Below, piece after piece: positions 26,865-39,763 of a stretch of 64,000 bases of DNA. Under the pieces are notes generated by a model. It did not search any database, was not told where the DNA came from, and saw only the letters and a list, made by a program, of their open reading frames with translations. The stretch covers positions 1-64,000 of the forward strand of contig JAKAFB010000011.1 of NCBI GenBank assembly GCA_021818105.1, read 5' to 3'. The number at the start of each line of letters is the position of its first letter. Position 1 is the stretch's first letter. The position numbers and the translations under genes are program-made. Origin of the DNA: Acidobacteriota bacterium. Its GTDB lineage: Bacteria > Acidobacteriota > Terriglobia > Terriglobales > Acidobacteriaceae.

Positions 26865-27317
26865 ATGAAGAGAGAATTCCCTCAATCCCCTTTGGTGGGA
26901 ATCGGAGCCGTGGTCATCCAAGAGGGCAGGGTGCTGCTTATTCGACGAGGTAAAGAGCCTCTCAAGGGACATTGGTCTCTTCCAGGAGGCCTGCTGGAAT
27001 TGGGTGAGCCTCTTCTGGAGGGCGTCATCCGTGAAGTGAAGGAAGAGACGGGTCTGCTGGTTGAGCCCATTGAACTCGTGGAATTGCTGGATCGGATCCA
27101 CCGCGATGGGGAACGAGTTCGCTACCAATATGTCATTGCCGACTATCTCTGCCGCGTCCGAGGGGGGACGTTGTGCGCTGGTTCAGACGCTGATGAAGTG
27201 CGCTGGGCAGAGCACGCCGAGTGGCGCAATCAGAGCGCGCTTCAACTTGATCCCGTGACTGCCAGGGTAATCGAGAAGGGCTGGCAAATGGCGCAGCGCC
27301 TTGCCGCGCCGGCATAA
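26865..27317 (+). CDS. NUDIX hydrolase
   Basis: 150 residues. The NUDIX box G-x5-E-x7-REVKEETG is complete (GGLLELGEPLLEGVIREVKE, then ETGLLVEP), with the preceding LPGG. The catalytic Glu residues that bind Mg2+ are present. These enzymes hydrolyse nucleoside diphosphates linked to another group. The pattern GAVVIQEGRVLLIRRGKEPLKG and size fit ADP-ribose or similar pyrophosphatases, but the substrate is open. It is convergent with mdh, with a candidate structured RNA between. Confidence 0.93.
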   Translation: MKREFPQSPLVGIGAVVIQEGRVLLIRRGKEPLKGHWSLPGGLLELGEPLLEGVIREVKEETGLLVEPIELVELLDRIHRDGERVRYQYVIADYLCRVRGGTLCAGSDADEVRWAEHAEWRNQSALQLDPVTARVIEKGWQMAQRLAAPA

Positions 27318-27347
27318 TAACTAGAACTTGGCAACTGGACTACAATT

Positions 27348-27470
27348 CCTGTGCAACGGATCACACCCGGGAGTTGTGTTGAAAGGTGGGCATCCACCTA
27401 AAAGTCTGCAACATCTGCGCCCGATATTGGCAAGGCCACCCCGTGGGGTGGCCTTGTGCGTTGCAGCAGG
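27348..27470 (+). ncRNA. Candidate structured RNA between NUDIX and mdh genes
   Basis: A closing stem pairs CCTGTGCAACG (27348-27358) with CGTTGCAGCAGG (27459-27470), 11 bp with one bulged G. Inside it are ACAC/GTGT pairing around 27364-27380, a perfect hairpin AGGTGG-GCAT-CCACCT (about 27385-27400) and the long hairpin at 27431-27456. TACAAT at 27341-27346 could be a -10 box. The whole fits a 120-base multibranch RNA. I could not match it to 6S, SRP, tmRNA, RNase P or a riboswitch I know, and strand is a guess from the -10 box. Confidence 0.45.
27431..27456. terminator. Strong GC hairpin between convergent genes
   Basis: CAAGGCCACCCC (27431-27442) pairs with GGGGTGGCCTTG (27445-27456), a perfect 12 bp dyad whose innermost pairs must open to form a loop. 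It lies between the convergent NUDIX and mdh genes and may end transcripts from both sides. It has only TG and then GCG downstream, so no T-tract, and could equally be a stem of the RNA candidate. Confidence 0.5.
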
Positions 27471-27479
27471 GTCGAAAGC

Positions 27480-28442
<963 letters not shown>

Positions 28443-29843
28443 TTACATGTTTCCGATGATGCGGGTGGCAAACTCACTGGTGCCAACCTTGGTGGCCCCG
28501 GCAGTTTGACGCTCGAAGTCATACGTCACAAACTTCTGCAGGATCGTCTTTTCAAGCGCGTCCTCAATCAGTTTTGCCGCTTCCTTCCAGCCCATGAACT
28601 CCAGCATCATCACACCCGAAAGAATCACGGATCCAGGATTGATTACGTCCTTATCTGCATACTTCGGTGCCGTGCCATGGGTGGCCTCAAAGACTGCGTA
28701 GCCATCGCCAATATTGGCTCCCGGGGCAATTCCGAGACCGCCAACCTGTGCAGCGGCCGCGTCCGAAATGTAGTCGCCATTCAGGTTTGGTGTTGCCAGC
28801 ACGCTATAGTCCGATGGACGAATGATGATTTGCTGGAAGATGGAGTCGGCAATGCGGTCATTGACCAGGACCTTTGACTTCCATGCTCCATTTCCGTGGG
28901 ACTTCCCAATGGAATCCAGAACAGATTTGACCTCGGCGTATACCGAGTCGCGGAAGCTCTGCGGTGCAAACTCCAGTCCCGGCTCGATCAAGGCTGCATT
29001 CTGTTCAACTGTGATGCCGGGATTCGCCTCGACGTTGCCGAGAATCCAGCTTTCCCGCTCAGTCACCGTTTGATTGCGGAACTCCTGCGTTGCGACTTCG
29101 TAACCCCATTCGCGGAAAGCACCCTCAGTGAACTTCTGGATGTTGCCCTTGTGCACCAGCGTGACCGTCTTGCGGCCTGTTTCCAGAGCATAGCGAATGG
29201 CATAGCGAACCAGCCGCTTCGTTCCGAATATTGAGATTGGTTTGATGCCAACGCCGGAATCCGTTCGAATCTTCTTCTTGCCACCCTTCAGCAGGTCTTC
29301 ATTTAGAAACTCAATAAGGCGAGCTGCCTCGGCGCTGCCTTGCTTGAATTCAATACCCGCATATACATCCTCTGTGTTTTCGCGGAAGAGAACGATGTTG
29401 AGCTTCTCTGGATGCTTTACGGGGCTTGGAACGCCTTGGTAATACTTCACCGGGCGCACACAGGCGTAGAGGTCGAGAATCTGTCTAAGCGCCACATTCA
29501 GCGAGCGGATGCCGCCGCCGACTGGTGTCGTTAGGGGTCCTTTGATTGAAATGCGCAGATCGCGCGCAGCGGCTACTGACTCGTCCGGCAGCCAGTTGTT
29601 GAACTGGCGAAACGCTTTCTCGCCGGCGAAAATTTCAAACCATTTGATCTTGCGTTTGCCGCCGTAGGCCTTCTCCACAGCAGCATCAAACACGCGTTGC
29701 GACGCCTTCCAGATGTCGCGGCCCGTGCCGTCGCCCTCAATAAATGGAACAATGGGATTGTCAGGAATCTGATAATGGCCGTTTTCGTATTGAATTGGTG
29801 CGCCGTCTTTGGGCAATTCCAGCCCGTTGTAGGTTGTTTGCAT
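28443..29843 (-). CDS. icd: NADP-dependent isocitrate dehydrogenase
   Basis: 466 residues from the ATG at 29843; the open frame extends further but the extra residues do not belong to the family. Substrate and cofactor motifs are present: [25 protein letters not shown] (the Ser is the residue phosphorylated by AceK in E. coli), [14 protein letters not shown] and [19 protein letters not shown]; the Lys-Tyr pair fits NADP. About 50 residues more than the E. coli enzyme, mainly an insertion near residues 265-330 ([19 protein letters not shown]). It converts isocitrate to 2-oxoglutarate. It is the first gene of the icd-mdh pair. Confidence 0.95.
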   Translation of the reverse strand: MQTTYNGLELPKDGAPIQYENGHYQIPDNPIVPFIEGDGTGRDIWKASQRVFDAAVEKAYGGKRKIKWFEIFAGEKAFRQFNNWLPDESVAAARDLRISIKGPLTTPVGGGIRSLNVALRQILDLYACVRPVKYYQGVPSPVKHPEKLNIVLFRENTEDVYAGIEFKQGSAEAARLIEFLNEDLLKGGKKKIRTDSGVGIKPISIFGTKRLVRYAIRYALETGRKTVTLVHKGNIQKFTEGAFREWGYEVATQEFRNQTVTERESWILGNVEANPGITVEQNAALIEPGLEFAPQSFRDSVYAEVKSVLDSIGKSHGNGAWKSKVLVNDRIADSIFQQIIIRPSDYSVLATPNLNGDYISDAAAAQVGGLGIAPGANIGDGYAVFEATHGTAPKYADKDVINPGSVILSGVMMLEFMGWKEAAKLIEDALEKTILQKFVTYDFERQTAGATKVGTSEFATRIIGNM

Positions 29844-30677
29844 GGTGTTTGCTTTGTCCCCTTCTTTAAAACAGCTGCAGAGAGAGGCTAACACCTGCAA
29901 TTTATGGGTGGCAACGGCGCGCCACGCCACCTTTATCGGCTGGTGACACGCCGGTGTTTGCTGCCACAATACACGGAATGTAAAAAGCCCCGGTGGGTGT
30001 AGCGAGTCAGATGGGCTTTTGTCGCCCGCTAGGGTCACCAAAGTGAGCGTTTTGGATGGCTCCGCCAGAACGACGGCGTTGCGCACGATGACACCATCCA
30101 GCACAATCCCTACGTTAGTGATTTCGCTGTGGACCGGCCCGCTTGCGCCGGTGGTCGTCATCACACATGCTTCCAGCAGTGCAAATGGCAGAAGCCGCGA
30201 ATTTCAGAGCCTGCATCTTCATCCTTGGCCTTGCATGGGCAAAACGAAGCATGTGGCCGCTACTCCACCGAGCTCACAAATAGCCCGGCGATACGTATGG
30301 CGGTTGGCGATGACCCGGCCTTATTGCCATAGTCGGCGCCTGGCAAAGTGCGAGCCGAAGCTCACGATGGCTCACGAAAACATTTTTCGACTGCCGATAT
30401 TTGCTTTATGCCGGCTTAAACTCGTAGGGCAAGACGTGGCTCTTCGATGCACTGTCTTGCGGCAGCGTTTGACTGAAATTCTGTGCAATCCAGCACGAAA
30501 TTGGTCCCAACCGACAGGTCCGCCTCCCTGACTAGCGTTGGCTCCGTTTTATGCCCGCTATGAAATGCCCGGAACGGCTGTTATTGCAGGGCCAGATGCG
30601 ATACACTCATGCGGGAACGTTTCACTCAATCCACAACTGTTCACGTCACGGAGGACACATAGAAATTGGGAAATAGC
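29844..30677. other. Divergent region between icd and arginine decarboxylase genes
   Basis: About 830 bases without a firm gene. On the minus strand a frame from GTG 30164 leftward reads plausibly ([20 protein letters not shown], then [18 protein letters not shown]) but merges into the icd frame without its own stop. AAAAGCCC (29983-29990) and GGGCTTTT (30013-30020) can form an 8 bp hairpin around a 22-base loop. The right part must hold the promoter for the rightward decarboxylase gene. A degraded small gene is possible. Confidence 0.35.
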
Positions 30678-31226
30678 ATGGTCCCGAAGAAGCTTTTCTT
30701 CACCAAGGGTGTCGGCAAACATAAGGAGCGGCTAACCTCCTTTGAGCTGGCCCTTCGGGATGCAGGGATTGCCTCGCAGAATCTCGTGCGCGTCTCTTCC
30801 ATCTTTCCGCCGCGGTGCAAGGTGATTTCACGTAAGGAAGGCCTGAAATACCTCAATCACGGTGAGGTGGTGTTTGCCGTCATTGCAGAGAATTCCACCA
30901 AGGAGCCTCATCGCCTCGTTGTCTCCAGCATTGGAGTCGCCATTCCCGCTGATCGCGACACCTACGGTTATCTCAGTGAGCATCACAGCTTCGGCGAAAC
31001 TGAAGAGCAGGCTGGTGAATACGCCGAGGAACTGGCTGCCGAAATGCTCGCCACCACTCTGGACGTGGAGTTCGACCCTGACAAGAGCTGGGACGAAAAA
31101 AAGGAAATCTACCGGATCTCGAACAAGATTGTTCGTACCAGCAATGTCACGCAGTCGGCCGTAGGCGACAAGCGCGGTCTTTGGACTACGACCATCGCAG
31201 CAGCCGTTCTGATTCTGGAAGAGTAG
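30678..31226 (+). CDS. Pyruvoyl-dependent arginine decarboxylase
   Basis: 182 residues from ATG 30678 (TTG 30666 is the alternative). The family's self-cleavage site is clear: [13 protein letters not shown], where cleavage between the two Ser residues creates the pyruvoyl cofactor. Other conserved parts are [40 protein letters not shown] and [15 protein letters not shown]. The enzyme converts arginine to agmatine and CO2. The next two genes complete the route to putrescine. A hairpin with a short U-run separates it from them. Confidence 0.95.
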   Translation: MVPKKLFFTKGVGKHKERLTSFELALRDAGIASQNLVRVSSIFPPRCKVISRKEGLKYLNHGEVVFAVIAENSTKEPHRLVVSSIGVAIPADRDTYGYLSEHHSFGETEEQAGEYAEELAAEMLATTLDVEFDPDKSWDEKKEIYRISNKIVRTSNVTQSAVGDKRGLWTTTIAAAVLILEE

Positions 31227-31245
31227 AGGATCTGTGCAGGTGTTC

Positions 31246-31275
31246 AAGGCCAATCCCGCCAGCGGGATTGGCTTT
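31246..31275 (+). terminator. Attenuator-like hairpin inside the polyamine operon
   Basis: GCCAATCCCGC (31249-31259) pairs with GCGGGATTGGC (31262-31272), extended by AAG against TTT, a 14 bp stem with a tight loop followed by TTTG. It lies 20 bases after the decarboxylase stop and 34 bases before the amidase start. It could lower expression of the downstream genes relative to the first, or end some transcripts. Confidence 0.6.
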
Positions 31276-31308
31276 GCTATGTCCTTGCAAAGGAGTGGCG
31301 GGCAGTTG

Positions 31309-32250
31309 ATGAAGGAAAATCATACGTACAAAGTTGGCTTGGTGCAGATGCGCATGGGCGCAGATCCGGATGCGAACCTGGATTCAGCCGTGCGTCATAT
31401 TCGTGAGGCAGCACGCCTGGGTGCAAACGTCATTTGCCTGCCCGAATTGTTCCGCGCGCAGTACTTCTGCCAGCGCGAAGACATCCGCCTCTTCGACCTC
31501 GCTGAGCCGATCCCTGGGCCCTCCTCGGAGAGGCTGGCTGAGGTGGCCCGCGAGGCCCGGGCCGTCATCATTGCATCGCTCTTTGAGCGCCGCGCCCCAG
31601 GCCTGTATCACAACACTGCAGTCACACTGAACGTTGATGGCTCCATCGCTAGCATCTACCGAAAGATGCACATCCCCGACGATCCTCTCTACTACGAGAA
31701 GTTCTATTTCACCCCAGGCGATCTGGGCTTCAGGGCAGCCGATACGGCATTTGGCCGCATCGGCACGCTTGTCTGCTGGGACCAGTGGTATCCCGAGGGT
31801 GCCCGGCTGACGGCTTTGCAAGGGGCGGAGGTGCTCTTCTATCCCACCGCCATAGGTTGGCATCCCGCAGAGAAGGATGAGTTTGGCGCCGCACAGTACG
31901 AGGCCTGGCAGACCATTCAGCGGGCTCATGCCATTGCCAATGGCGTTTACGTCGCCGGCGTGAACCGCGTCGGCCACGAGCACGGTGACATCCGCGGCAA
32001 TCGCGCACCAGGGCAGGGCATCGAGTTCTGGGGTGGCAGCTTCCTCGCTGATCCCTTCGGCCGTCTTGTTGCCCAGGCTTCGCACGACGCAGAAGAGATC
32101 CTGTTGGCGGAGATTGACCCTGGACTGCTAGAAGAAACCCGCCGCAATTGGCCATTTCTGCGCGATCGGCGCATTGATGCCTACGGTTCCATTACGAGCC
32201 GTTTCCTCGATCGTGTGCCCGTCTCCGGTCAGGAAGGGGAGCCGAAGTAA
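31309..32250 (+). CDS. aguB: N-carbamoylputrescine amidase
   Basis: 313 residues from ATG 31309; AGGAG lies about 14 bases upstream and TTG 31306 may also serve. It belongs to the nitrilase/CN-hydrolase family: catalytic Glu in CLPELFRAQYF, Lys in IYRKMHIPDD, Cys in LVCWDQWYPEGARLT. The segment GQGIEFWGGSFLADPFG and length fit AguB. It hydrolyses N-carbamoylputrescine to putrescine, CO2 and ammonia. The flanking decarboxylase and agmatine deiminase genes fix the assignment. Confidence 0.95.
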   Translation: MKENHTYKVGLVQMRMGADPDANLDSAVRHIREAARLGANVICLPELFRAQYFCQREDIRLFDLAEPIPGPSSERLAEVAREARAVIIASLFERRAPGLYHNTAVTLNVDGSIASIYRKMHIPDDPLYYEKFYFTPGDLGFRAADTAFGRIGTLVCWDQWYPEGARLTALQGAEVLFYPTAIGWHPAEKDEFGAAQYEAWQTIQRAHAIANGVYVAGVNRVGHEHGDIRGNRAPGQGIEFWGGSFLADPFGRLVAQASHDAEEILLAEIDPGLLEETRRNWPFLRDRRIDAYGSITSRFLDRVPVSGQEGEPK

Positions 32251-32252
32251 CG

Positions 32253-33350
32253 ATGGCCGTTCAGCTCCCCGCAGCAACTCCGCAAGCACTCGGCTTTCGC
32301 ATGCCCGCCGAGTGGGAGCCGCACGAGGCTACGTGGCTTGCATGGCCGCATAATCCAGAAGACTGGCCGGGGAAATTTCAGCCTATTCCATGGGTTTATG
32401 CCGAAATTGTCCGTCTTCTCGCCGCACGCGAGCGTGTCCACGTGCTCGTCAACGATGAGAAGTCCCGCGGCCGCGCCGAAGGTGTCTTGCAGCGTGCGGG
32501 CGCTAACCTCGATCAGGTGAGTTTTCACCTCTGGCCCACCGATCGCGTCTGGACGCGCGACTCAGGTCCCATATTCGTACGAAATGCCGAGGGCCAGTTG
32601 GGCATTATTAATTGGCGTTTCAATGCGTGGGCCAAATACCCAGACTGGCAACTGGACGACCAGATTCCCAGCCGCGTGACAGCGTTGCTCGGACTTCGGG
32701 AATGGCAGCCGACGGTGGCACTCGCCCATGGGCATCACCGTCTTGTTCTGGAAGGCGGTTCCATCGATACAAACGGCGAAGGCATTCTCCTCACCACGGA
32801 GGAGTGCCTCCTGAGCGAAGTGCAGCAGCGTAATCCCGGCGTGAACCAAGCTCAACTGGAGCAGGCCTTCCACGACTACCTCGGCATCGACCAGGTCATC
32901 TGGCTGAACCGGGGGGTCGCGGGCGATGACACCCATGGCCACGTGGATGACATCACCCGCTTCGTCGCTCCCACGACTATCATTACTGCTGTTGAACCCA
33001 ACACGGCCGACCCCAATCATGAGTCACTGGCCGAGAATCTCGGTCGGCTCAAGGCTGCTCGCACGCGCGATGGCAAGCAGTTCACTCTTGTGGAACTTCC
33101 TCTGCCGCGCCCTGTTGTCTTTCGTGGTCAGAGGCTCCCGGCCAGTTACGCCAACTTTTACATCGCCAACGGTCTGGTTCTGGTTCCCACCTTCCACGAT
33201 CCCAACGATCGTGTTGCCTTGAACCTTCTCGCTGAAGTCTTCAGGGATTGCGAGGTCATCGGAATCCATTGTGTGGATCTCATCTGGGGTCTAGGGGCAT
33301 TGCACTGCATGACCCAGCAGCAACCCATAGCGCTACCATCAAAGCAATGA
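32253..33350 (+). CDS. aguA: Agmatine deiminase
   Basis: 365 residues, starting 2 bases after aguB. Family motifs are MPAEWEPHEATWLAWPHNPE, WTRDSGPIFV, EGGSIDTNGEGILLTTEE, DDTHGHVDDITRF and the catalytic Cys in WGLGALHCMTQQQP. It converts agmatine to N-carbamoylputrescine and ammonia, the middle step of the arginine-to-putrescine route. Its stop overlaps the tadA start (ATGA). A cytoplasmic enzyme with no signal peptide. Confidence 0.96.
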   Translation: MAVQLPAATPQALGFRMPAEWEPHEATWLAWPHNPEDWPGKFQPIPWVYAEIVRLLAARERVHVLVNDEKSRGRAEGVLQRAGANLDQVSFHLWPTDRVWTRDSGPIFVRNAEGQLGIINWRFNAWAKYPDWQLDDQIPSRVTALLGLREWQPTVALAHGHHRLVLEGGSIDTNGEGILLTTEECLLSEVQQRNPGVNQAQLEQAFHDYLGIDQVIWLNRGVAGDDTHGHVDDITRFVAPTTIITAVEPNTADPNHESLAENLGRLKAARTRDGKQFTLVELPLPRPVVFRGQRLPASYANFYIANGLVLVPTFHDPNDRVALNLLAEVFRDCEVIGIHCVDLIWGLGALHCMTQQQPIALPSKQ

Positions 33351-33799
33351 TCAGCGATGCCGAAGCCATGGATGCCGCCCTCGCCGAGGCCCAACAGGCC
33401 GCCGAAGCCGGTGAAGTTCCCATCGGAGCGGTGATGGTCTATCAGGGCGCGATTATTGTCCGCGGGCAAAATCGCGTCTTGCGCGACAACGATCCGACCG
33501 CCCATGCCGAGATCGTTGTACTGCGCGCTGCTGCAGCGGTTCTTGGCAACTATCGTATGAACGGCTGCACACTTTATGTCACACTCGAGCCCTGCGCCAT
33601 GTGCGCTGGCGCAATGATTCACGCCCGGCTCGACCGGCTCGTATTCGCCGCCGCAGACCCCAAGAGTGGCGCTTGCGGTTCGGTGTTGCCTGTCCTCAAT
33701 CACCCGCGGCTCAATCATCAGATGCGGGTGGAGCAGGGAATTGGAGCCGATGAGGCGGGCAGCCTGCTGCGCGAATTCTTCCGCGAACGTCGCGGTTAG
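33347..33799 (+). CDS. tadA: tRNA-specific adenosine deaminase
   Basis: 150 residues from ATG 33347, which overlaps the aguA stop. Zinc-deaminase motifs are HAEIVVLRAA and TLEPCAMCAGAMIHARL; PKSGACGS and the DNDPTAHAE context are TadA-like. It converts A34 to inosine in tRNA-Arg(ACG). Position at the end of the polyamine operon seems to be chance coupling. The last bases overlap the stop codon of the convergent cupin gene. Confidence 0.93.
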   Translation: MISDAEAMDAALAEAQQAAEAGEVPIGAVMVYQGAIIVRGQNRVLRDNDPTAHAEIVVLRAAAAVLGNYRMNGCTLYVTLEPCAMCAGAMIHARLDRLVFAAADPKSGACGSVLPVLNHPRLNHQMRVEQGIGADEAGSLLREFFRERRG

Positions 33800-34281
33800 C
33801 TCCGCGTCAGTGCCCGAATTCTCTCTGTCTGCACCGGCCACTTAGCCGCCAACTCCGCATAACTCGCGTTCCTGTAATCGGCAAAGTCAAACCCGGGAGT
33901 TACTGTGCATCCCAGCAGCGCGACCATCCCTTCGCCCATCAAGCGCGAACCTTGCCACACGCCTGCTGGAACCACGATCTGAACGCACTGTCCGGCCGCC
34001 AGGTCCGGCCCGAGGATGAAAACTCCAGAGCTCCCGTCCGGATAAAGCTGCAACATCTCCACCGGATCTCCCAGATAGAAGTGGAAGATCTCGTCAGACT
34101 CAAGGACGTGCATCTCTGAGAAAGTACCCGCTTCCAGCAGATAGTAGATTGCCGTGCCCTGAGGTCGAATTCCCCGTCGCAACTCAACGGATTCCTCAGA
34201 GTTGTAAGTGCGCCGGAAGTATCCCCCTTCGGTAGGGTGCGGTTCAAGATGCAGCAATGCCTTAATTTCATCCGCAGTCAT
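33796..34281 (-). CDS. Cupin_5 (DUF985) family protein
   Basis: 161 residues from ATG 34281. DUF985 features: LLHLEPHPTEGGYFRRTYNS, AIYYLLEAGTFSEMHVLESD, EIFHFYLGDPVEMLQLYPDG and GCTVTPGFDFADYRNA. The fold is a double-stranded beta barrel with a His/Glu-lined pocket; function is unknown, with epimerase-like roles suggested. The start is 41 bases from the divergent glutaredoxin-like gene, so they share a promoter region. The stop codons of this gene and tadA overlap. Confidence 0.9.
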   Translation of the reverse strand: MTADEIKALLHLEPHPTEGGYFRRTYNSEESVELRRGIRPQGTAIYYLLEAGTFSEMHVLESDEIFHFYLGDPVEMLQLYPDGSSGVFILGPDLAAGQCVQIVVPAGVWQGSRLMGEGMVALLGCTVTPGFDFADYRNASYAELAAKWPVQTERIRALTRS

Positions 34282-34322
34282 CGCTTCCGATGTTATCAGT
34301 GCAAGCTTGTAATATAAGAAAC

Positions 34323-34580
34323 ATGAAAGTGCAGGTGTATACAGCAAGCTGGTGCCGTGACTGCCGCGCTGCCAAGCAGTTTCTTGATTCACACGGCATT
34401 CAGTACTCCGAAATCAACGTGGACAATGACCCCGCTGCATCGGCGGAGGTGATCCGCCATGTGGGTAAACGTGCGATTCCTCAGCTCGTGATAGATGGGG
34501 AATGGTTTCAGCCTTACCTGCCAGGTCGCGGCCTTCTTTATAACGAACTTCACCAGCGCCTTGGAATCCCACGTTCTTAG
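34323..34580 (+). CDS. Glutaredoxin-like thiol-disulfide protein
   Basis: 85 residues from ATG 34323. It has the thioredoxin-fold beginning MKVQVYTASWCRDCRAAKQF with a CxxC redox pair (CRDC), the cis-Pro segment RAIPQLVIDGEWFQPYLPG and a glutaredoxin-like end. NrdH or mycoredoxin-type proteins are the closest match. The CRDC active site differs from the usual CPYC or CVQC. Probably a cytoplasmic reductant for an unknown partner. purB follows at 67 bases. Confidence 0.88.
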   Translation: MKVQVYTASWCRDCRAAKQFLDSHGIQYSEINVDNDPAASAEVIRHVGKRAIPQLVIDGEWFQPYLPGRGLLYNELHQRLGIPRS

Positions 34581-34647
34581 CTCCTTCCCCGTACAATGTG
34601 AGTGTGCATGCGGGCCATTGTCCGCGACCCAATTGAGGAGCCAGCCG

Positions 34648-35958
34648 TTGATCGACCGTTATACACGCCCGGCTATGGGCCACATCTGGACTGAAGGGAA
34701 CAAGTACCATTGCTGGCTTCAGGTGGAGGCTGCCGCAAGCTCTGTCCTTGCTGAAGACGGTGTCATTCCTGCCTCGGCAGCTGAGGCCATCGCCACCAAG
34801 GCTGGCTTTTCCGTCGCGCGTATTCAGGAAATCGAAGCCGAAGTGAAGCATGACGTTATTGCCTTCACCACCGCAGTGGCCGAGAGCTTGAATGCGCAGG
34901 GACTCGGCACCGAATCTCGCTGGCTTCACTATGGACTCACGTCGAACGACGTGGTTGACACTGCGCAGGCTCTGCAAATTAAAGGAGCCTCCGATCTCAT
35001 TCGTCAGGGTCTTGTAAGTCTTCTTGAAGTGCTTAAGCGGCGTGCCATTGAGTTCAAGCACACGCCCACCATCGGCCGTACTCATGGCATTCACGCCGAG
35101 CCCACCACCTTTGGCCTTAAGATTCTCAACTGGTATGCGGAGATGCAGCGTAACTTGATCCGATTCGACGCTGCCGCTGAGGACATGCGGGTTGGCAAGC
35201 TCTCCGGCGCGGTGGGTACTTTCGGTCATCTTAAGCCTGAGCATGAGGAGCGCATCTGCGCGCGCCTGGGCCTCAAACCTGCTCCTATAGCAACGCAGGT
35301 CATCCAACGCGACCTGCATGCTGCATATGTCTCCACCCTTGCGCTCATCGGCAGCACGCTCGACAAGATAGCCGTCGAAGTGAGGCATCTTCAGCGAACC
35401 GAAGTGCGCGAAGCGCAGGAGTACTTCAGCGAAAAGCAGAAGGGCTCCTCGGCTATGCCGCACAAGAAAAATCCCATCACGTCCGAGCAAATCAGCGGAC
35501 TGGCACGTGTCCTCCGCGGCAATGCGCAGGCAGCCTTCGAAAATATTCCGCTCTGGCATGAACGCGATATTTCACACTCCTCCGTCGAGCGCATCATTCT
35601 GCCGGATTCAACCATCCTCGTGGATTATTTGCTGGCGAAGACCAGAAACCTGGTGGATAGGCTTCTCGTGTATCCGGAGCGAATGAAGCGCAACCTTGAG
35701 AGCACAGGCGGACTCATTTTCAGCGGCCAACTCCTGCTCGATCTGGCTGAAGCAGGGATGTTGCGTGAAGATGCATACCGTCTCGTGCAATCACATGCCA
35801 TGCGTGCCTGGAAAGACGATCTCGTCTTCCGCGATGAAGTAGCCCGCGATCCGGCCATCACGGCGCTGCTCACCCCGGAAAAACTTGCCGCCACGTTCGA
35901 CTATTCGCGTCAACTCAGCAACGTTGACGCCATCTTCCGCCGCGTCCTGGGCGACTGA
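34648..35958 (+). CDS. purB: Adenylosuccinate lyase
   Basis: 436 residues starting at TTG 34648, chosen because GAGGAG lies 7 bases upstream and the resulting length fits the family. Signatures: IDRYTRPAMGHIWTEGNKYH, LHYGLTSNDVVDTAQALQI, GRTHGIHAEPTTFGLK and the fumarase/aspartase motif GSSAMPHKKNPITSEQ. It acts twice in purine synthesis, on SAICAR and on adenylosuccinate, releasing fumarate. ubiX follows at 23 bases, so the two may form an operon. Confidence 0.96.
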   Translation: MIDRYTRPAMGHIWTEGNKYHCWLQVEAAASSVLAEDGVIPASAAEAIATKAGFSVARIQEIEAEVKHDVIAFTTAVAESLNAQGLGTESRWLHYGLTSNDVVDTAQALQIKGASDLIRQGLVSLLEVLKRRAIEFKHTPTIGRTHGIHAEPTTFGLKILNWYAEMQRNLIRFDAAAEDMRVGKLSGAVGTFGHLKPEHEERICARLGLKPAPIATQVIQRDLHAAYVSTLALIGSTLDKIAVEVRHLQRTEVREAQEYFSEKQKGSSAMPHKKNPITSEQISGLARVLRGNAQAAFENIPLWHERDISHSSVERIILPDSTILVDYLLAKTRNLVDRLLVYPERMKRNLESTGGLIFSGQLLLDLAEAGMLREDAYRLVQSHAMRAWKDDLVFRDEVARDPAITALLTPEKLAATFDYSRQLSNVDAIFRRVLGD

Positions 35959-35981
35959 TTCCGGCAAGAGGAGCATACAGC

Positions 35982-39359
<3,378 letters not shown>

Positions 39360-39763
39360 GTTGACCTGCGCCTGTGCCGCAGGAACTCTCCCGCAATTCT
39401 GGTGTCTAACGGGGTACGATAGGCGCCTGGAGGACACATGTTCTGGACCAGCAACAACCTCAAGTCGAACTGTATCCGGGGCCGAACTGATGCCCTCCGC
39501 CTGGTCCTTCGGCCCGAAGGTGGTATTGGAAGCAAGCTCCGAGCGGCGGGTTGGCCCTCTGCCACTCCACCTGGAATGTCCTCAATACAGGCACGCTTGT
39601 CACAACTGGATTGGCTTTCTATAATCCTTCCAACACCGCAGTGGAAGCCGAGGTATCGTTTTCTCGACACCCTGGTGACCAACCGTCGCAGGGAACGGTT
39701 GTAGATTCCGTGAGCGTGTGCTTGAGTTTTGATTTTCATTTCGGCATTTCCCAGGAGCACTAA
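39360..39763. other. Intergenic region with possible decayed coding sequence
   Basis: About 400 bases follow metX. TGGAGGACAC precedes an ATG at 39439 that opens 88 codons (to 39705), but codon use and composition switch between frames along the stretch. Frame +2 reads GAELMPSAWSFGPKVVLEAS and frame +3 later reads TGTLVTTGLAFYNPSNTAVE. This suggests either chance or a gene broken by frameshifts. No family was recognised. Confidence 0.3.

Noticed and set aside
27348-27470. 6S RNA or SRP RNA
   Set aside because: The fold is multibranched instead of one long hairpin with a central bubble, and the SRP GGAAGGAAGC-type tip is missing.
30019-30531. 170-codon plus-strand frame before the arginine decarboxylase gene
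   Set aside because: Low-complexity, no ribosome site, no family; overlaps a more protein-like minus-strand stretch.
34414-35559. 381-codon frame on the minus strand
   Set aside because: Antisense to purB, which is certain; no Shine-Dalgarno or domain.
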